Assembly: GCF_000166195.2 (NCBI RefSeq) | Contig: NZ_CM001403.1 | Location: 3,490,432 to 3,554,431 of the forward strand | DNA from: Mucilaginibacter paludis DSM 18603 | GTDB taxonomy: Bacteria; Bacteroidota; Bacteroidia; Sphingobacteriales; Sphingobacteriaceae | DNA length: 64,000 bases | Direction: 5' to 3' | Part shown: positions 62,568-64,000 of the stretch, piece by piece | How the letters are laid out: every line of letters begins with the position of its first letter | Numbering within the stretch: position 1 is the stretch's first letter | Notes under the pieces: model-generated | Seen by the model: only the letters and a program-made list of their open reading frames with translations | Databases searched by the model: none | Told to the model about the DNA's origin: nothing | Position numbers and translations under genes: made by a program

Positions 62568-64000
62568 TTATTTTTTCTCAGGCAATAAAATAAATTTAAT
62601 CAGGTTGTCGCCGCTTAAATATTTGTTAGCCGTTTCTTTGGTGGTAGCTACGGTAACCTGATCCAGGTTTTTGTTATGATCTAAAACGGCATCAGGGTTT
62701 TCCTGGTACATCGCCGTCTGGCTCAGGTGTCCGGCCCAAAAACCGTTTTCCTTTAATTGCACTTCGGTACTCCGTTTATCTTCGGCAACAAACTTTTGAA
62801 TGTCGGTTTGCTCGGCGCCGTTTTGTTTGATCTTGGCTATCTCTTCCATAGTAGCTGTTATCAGTTTATCTACATTAGCCGGCGCACAGCCAAAGTAAAC
62901 CGAAATGCTATAACGGCTCAATGGAATTTTAGAATAGGCAACCCTTACACCAGGCGAATAAACGCCGCTTTCCTTTTCGCGCAGGCGCTCAATTAATTTA
63001 ATCTGCAAAACTTCGCCCAAAGCATCCAATTGAATATTGTTGGCTTCGTTGTAAACGTAATCTCCGCTAAAAATTAACTGCACGGTACCTTTATCGCCTA
63101 TACCTTTATATACTGTTTTGGTAATTTGTCCGGCGGGGGCATGTATGCCTAAATTTTTATAAGTTTGGTGGCTGTTGGTAGCGGGCAGTCCGCCTAAATA
63201 TTGCTCCAATAACGGTTTTATTTTTTCAATAGCAAAGCTGCCTGTTATTACAAAGGTTGTCGCGCTGGCATCAGCAAACCGGTCGCGATAAAAGGAATAA
63301 GCTTTATCCAGATTAGCAGTGGCCAGCTTTTCGGGAGTCATGGCCATGCGGCGGTAATTGTGATTGCTTATTACGGCTGCAATGGTATCCTGGAAAACGC
63401 TGTTAGGATCAAGCCCCCGGTTAACCAACGACGATTTGATTTGTGTTAGTGTTGATTGCCAAATATCGTTATCCTTGCGGGGCTGGGTATAATAAAGATA
63501 AACCAGTTGCAGGGCGGTTTCAAAATCTTTTGGAGAAGCGCTACCGTTAACACCCTGTGTTGTTTCGTTAATAAACGGCGATACGCCCACGTTTTTACCC
63601 GTCAGCATTTTATCCAGCTTTATTTCGTCAATATCGGCAATACCGCTGCTGTTGATCACGTTAGCGGCAAGGCTTGCGGATATATAGTCGGCATCTGTTA
63701 CCAGTGATGTGCCGCCAAAGCTGAAGCTATTGATCAGTATCTGGTCGTTTTTAAAATCCGTTGGTTTTAAAATTGCTTTTACACCATTGCCAAAAGTAAG
63801 TGTTGTAGTGCCTATGGCAGCATCCTTTTGTTCGGCTACTACCTTGGTACCAGTTGGAATTTTCTCTAACAGGGGTTTATTGCTTACATTATCCACATAA
63901 GCGCTAATGTTTTTTGATGCCTCGCTTATCCAGCTTAACAGGGTGGCTTCGTTTGGCAATTTATCTTTTTCCTTTTCAGGAGCCTCTAAAATAACGTCGC
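62568..64000 (-). CDS. M16-family metallopeptidase, 5' end outside the window
   Basis: The frame is open to the end of the window, so only the C-terminal ~477 residues are present. They contain the second M16 half: FGNGVKAILKPTDFKNDQI, a GSFAIEKIKPLLEQYLGGLP segment, and LREKESGVYSPGVRVAYSK, the R/Y motif that binds substrate in M16 enzymes. The zinc-binding HxxEH of the first half would lie upstream. A strong terminator follows. Processing peptidase-like, probably periplasmic. Confidence 0.93.
   Translation of the reverse strand, partial: DVILEAPEKEKDKLPNEATLLSWISEASKNISAYVDNVSNKPLLEKIPTGTKVVAEQKDAAIGTTTLTFGNGVKAILKPTDFKNDQILINSFSFGGTSLVTDADYISASLAANVINSSGIADIDEIKLDKMLTGKNVGVSPFINETTQGVNGSASPKDFETALQLVYLYYTQPRKDNDIWQSTLTQIKSSLVNRGLDPNSVFQDTIAAVISNHNYRRMAMTPEKLATANLDKAYSFYRDRFADASATTFVITGSFAIEKIKPLLEQYLGGLPATNSHQTYKNLGIHAPAGQITKTVYKGIGDKGTVQLIFSGDYVYNEANNIQLDALGEVLQIKLIERLREKESGVYSPGVRVAYSKIPLSRYSISVYFGCAPANVDKLITATMEEIAKIKQNGAEQTDIQKFVAEDKRSTEVQLKENGFWAGHLSQTAMYQENPDAVLDHNKNLDQVTVATTKETANKYLSGDNLIKFILLPEKK

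Overview
The window looks like a Bacteroidota chromosome, most likely Sphingobacteriaceae and close to Mucilaginibacter. This rests on the TAnnTTTG promoter boxes, the scarcity of Shine-Dalgarno sites, and typical families (DUF2480, DUF3108/DUF3109, DUF4834, DUF6427, YfhO, a ligase-associated DEXH helicase). The genus is inferred from gene content only. No rRNA, tRNA or CRISPR array was seen.

Layout. 1-2.7 kb: the 3' part of an unrecognised gene whose terminator loop is split by an IS3-family element. 2.9-11 kb: a five-gene SWIM / DUF5691 / MoxR ATPase / DUF5682 / VWA cluster, with two AT-rich small genes wedged before the VWA gene. 11-13.2 kb: intergenic repeats and a second IS copy, again inside a terminator loop, that of typA. 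13.2-27.7 kb: mostly housekeeping (typA, Nei-like glycosylase, FAD oxidoreductase, YfhO, uvrB, ppnP) separated by repeat-filled spacers. 27.7-30.1 kb: a group II intron inside a composite intergenic repeat. 30.2-32.1 kb: a split Ada alkylation-repair operon. 32.5-43.1 kb: M28/M61 peptidases, a degenerate thiamine pyrophosphokinase-like protein, gmd, rfbA, DUF genes and a PpiD-like foldase.

43.1-49.2 kb is an AT-rich island and the most striking part. It holds two 75-residue precursors, each with a double-glycine leader followed by a hevein-type (plant chitin-binding) 10-cysteine core. They lie with a VKOR-thioredoxin disulfide-forming membrane protein, a C39-peptidase ABC exporter and a very short HlyD-like protein. 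The simplest reading is a dedicated pathway in which the precursors are recognised by their leaders, oxidised, cleaved and exported as disulfide-rich, probably chitin-binding peptides. I know of no described bacterial example.

49.3-64 kb: a purQ-coaX-OMP-lptC operon, envelope genes (glycosyltransferase, LpxH-like), DinB/YjjG, an Rpn nuclease gene followed by two detached copies of its C-terminal domain, a helicase carrying an in-frame intergenic-type repeat insertion, and the start-truncated end of an M16 peptidase gene.

Recurring themes are mobile DNA in hairpin loops or intergenic repeats, homopolymer indels in both IS copies, and repeats that multiply terminators or enter coding sequence.
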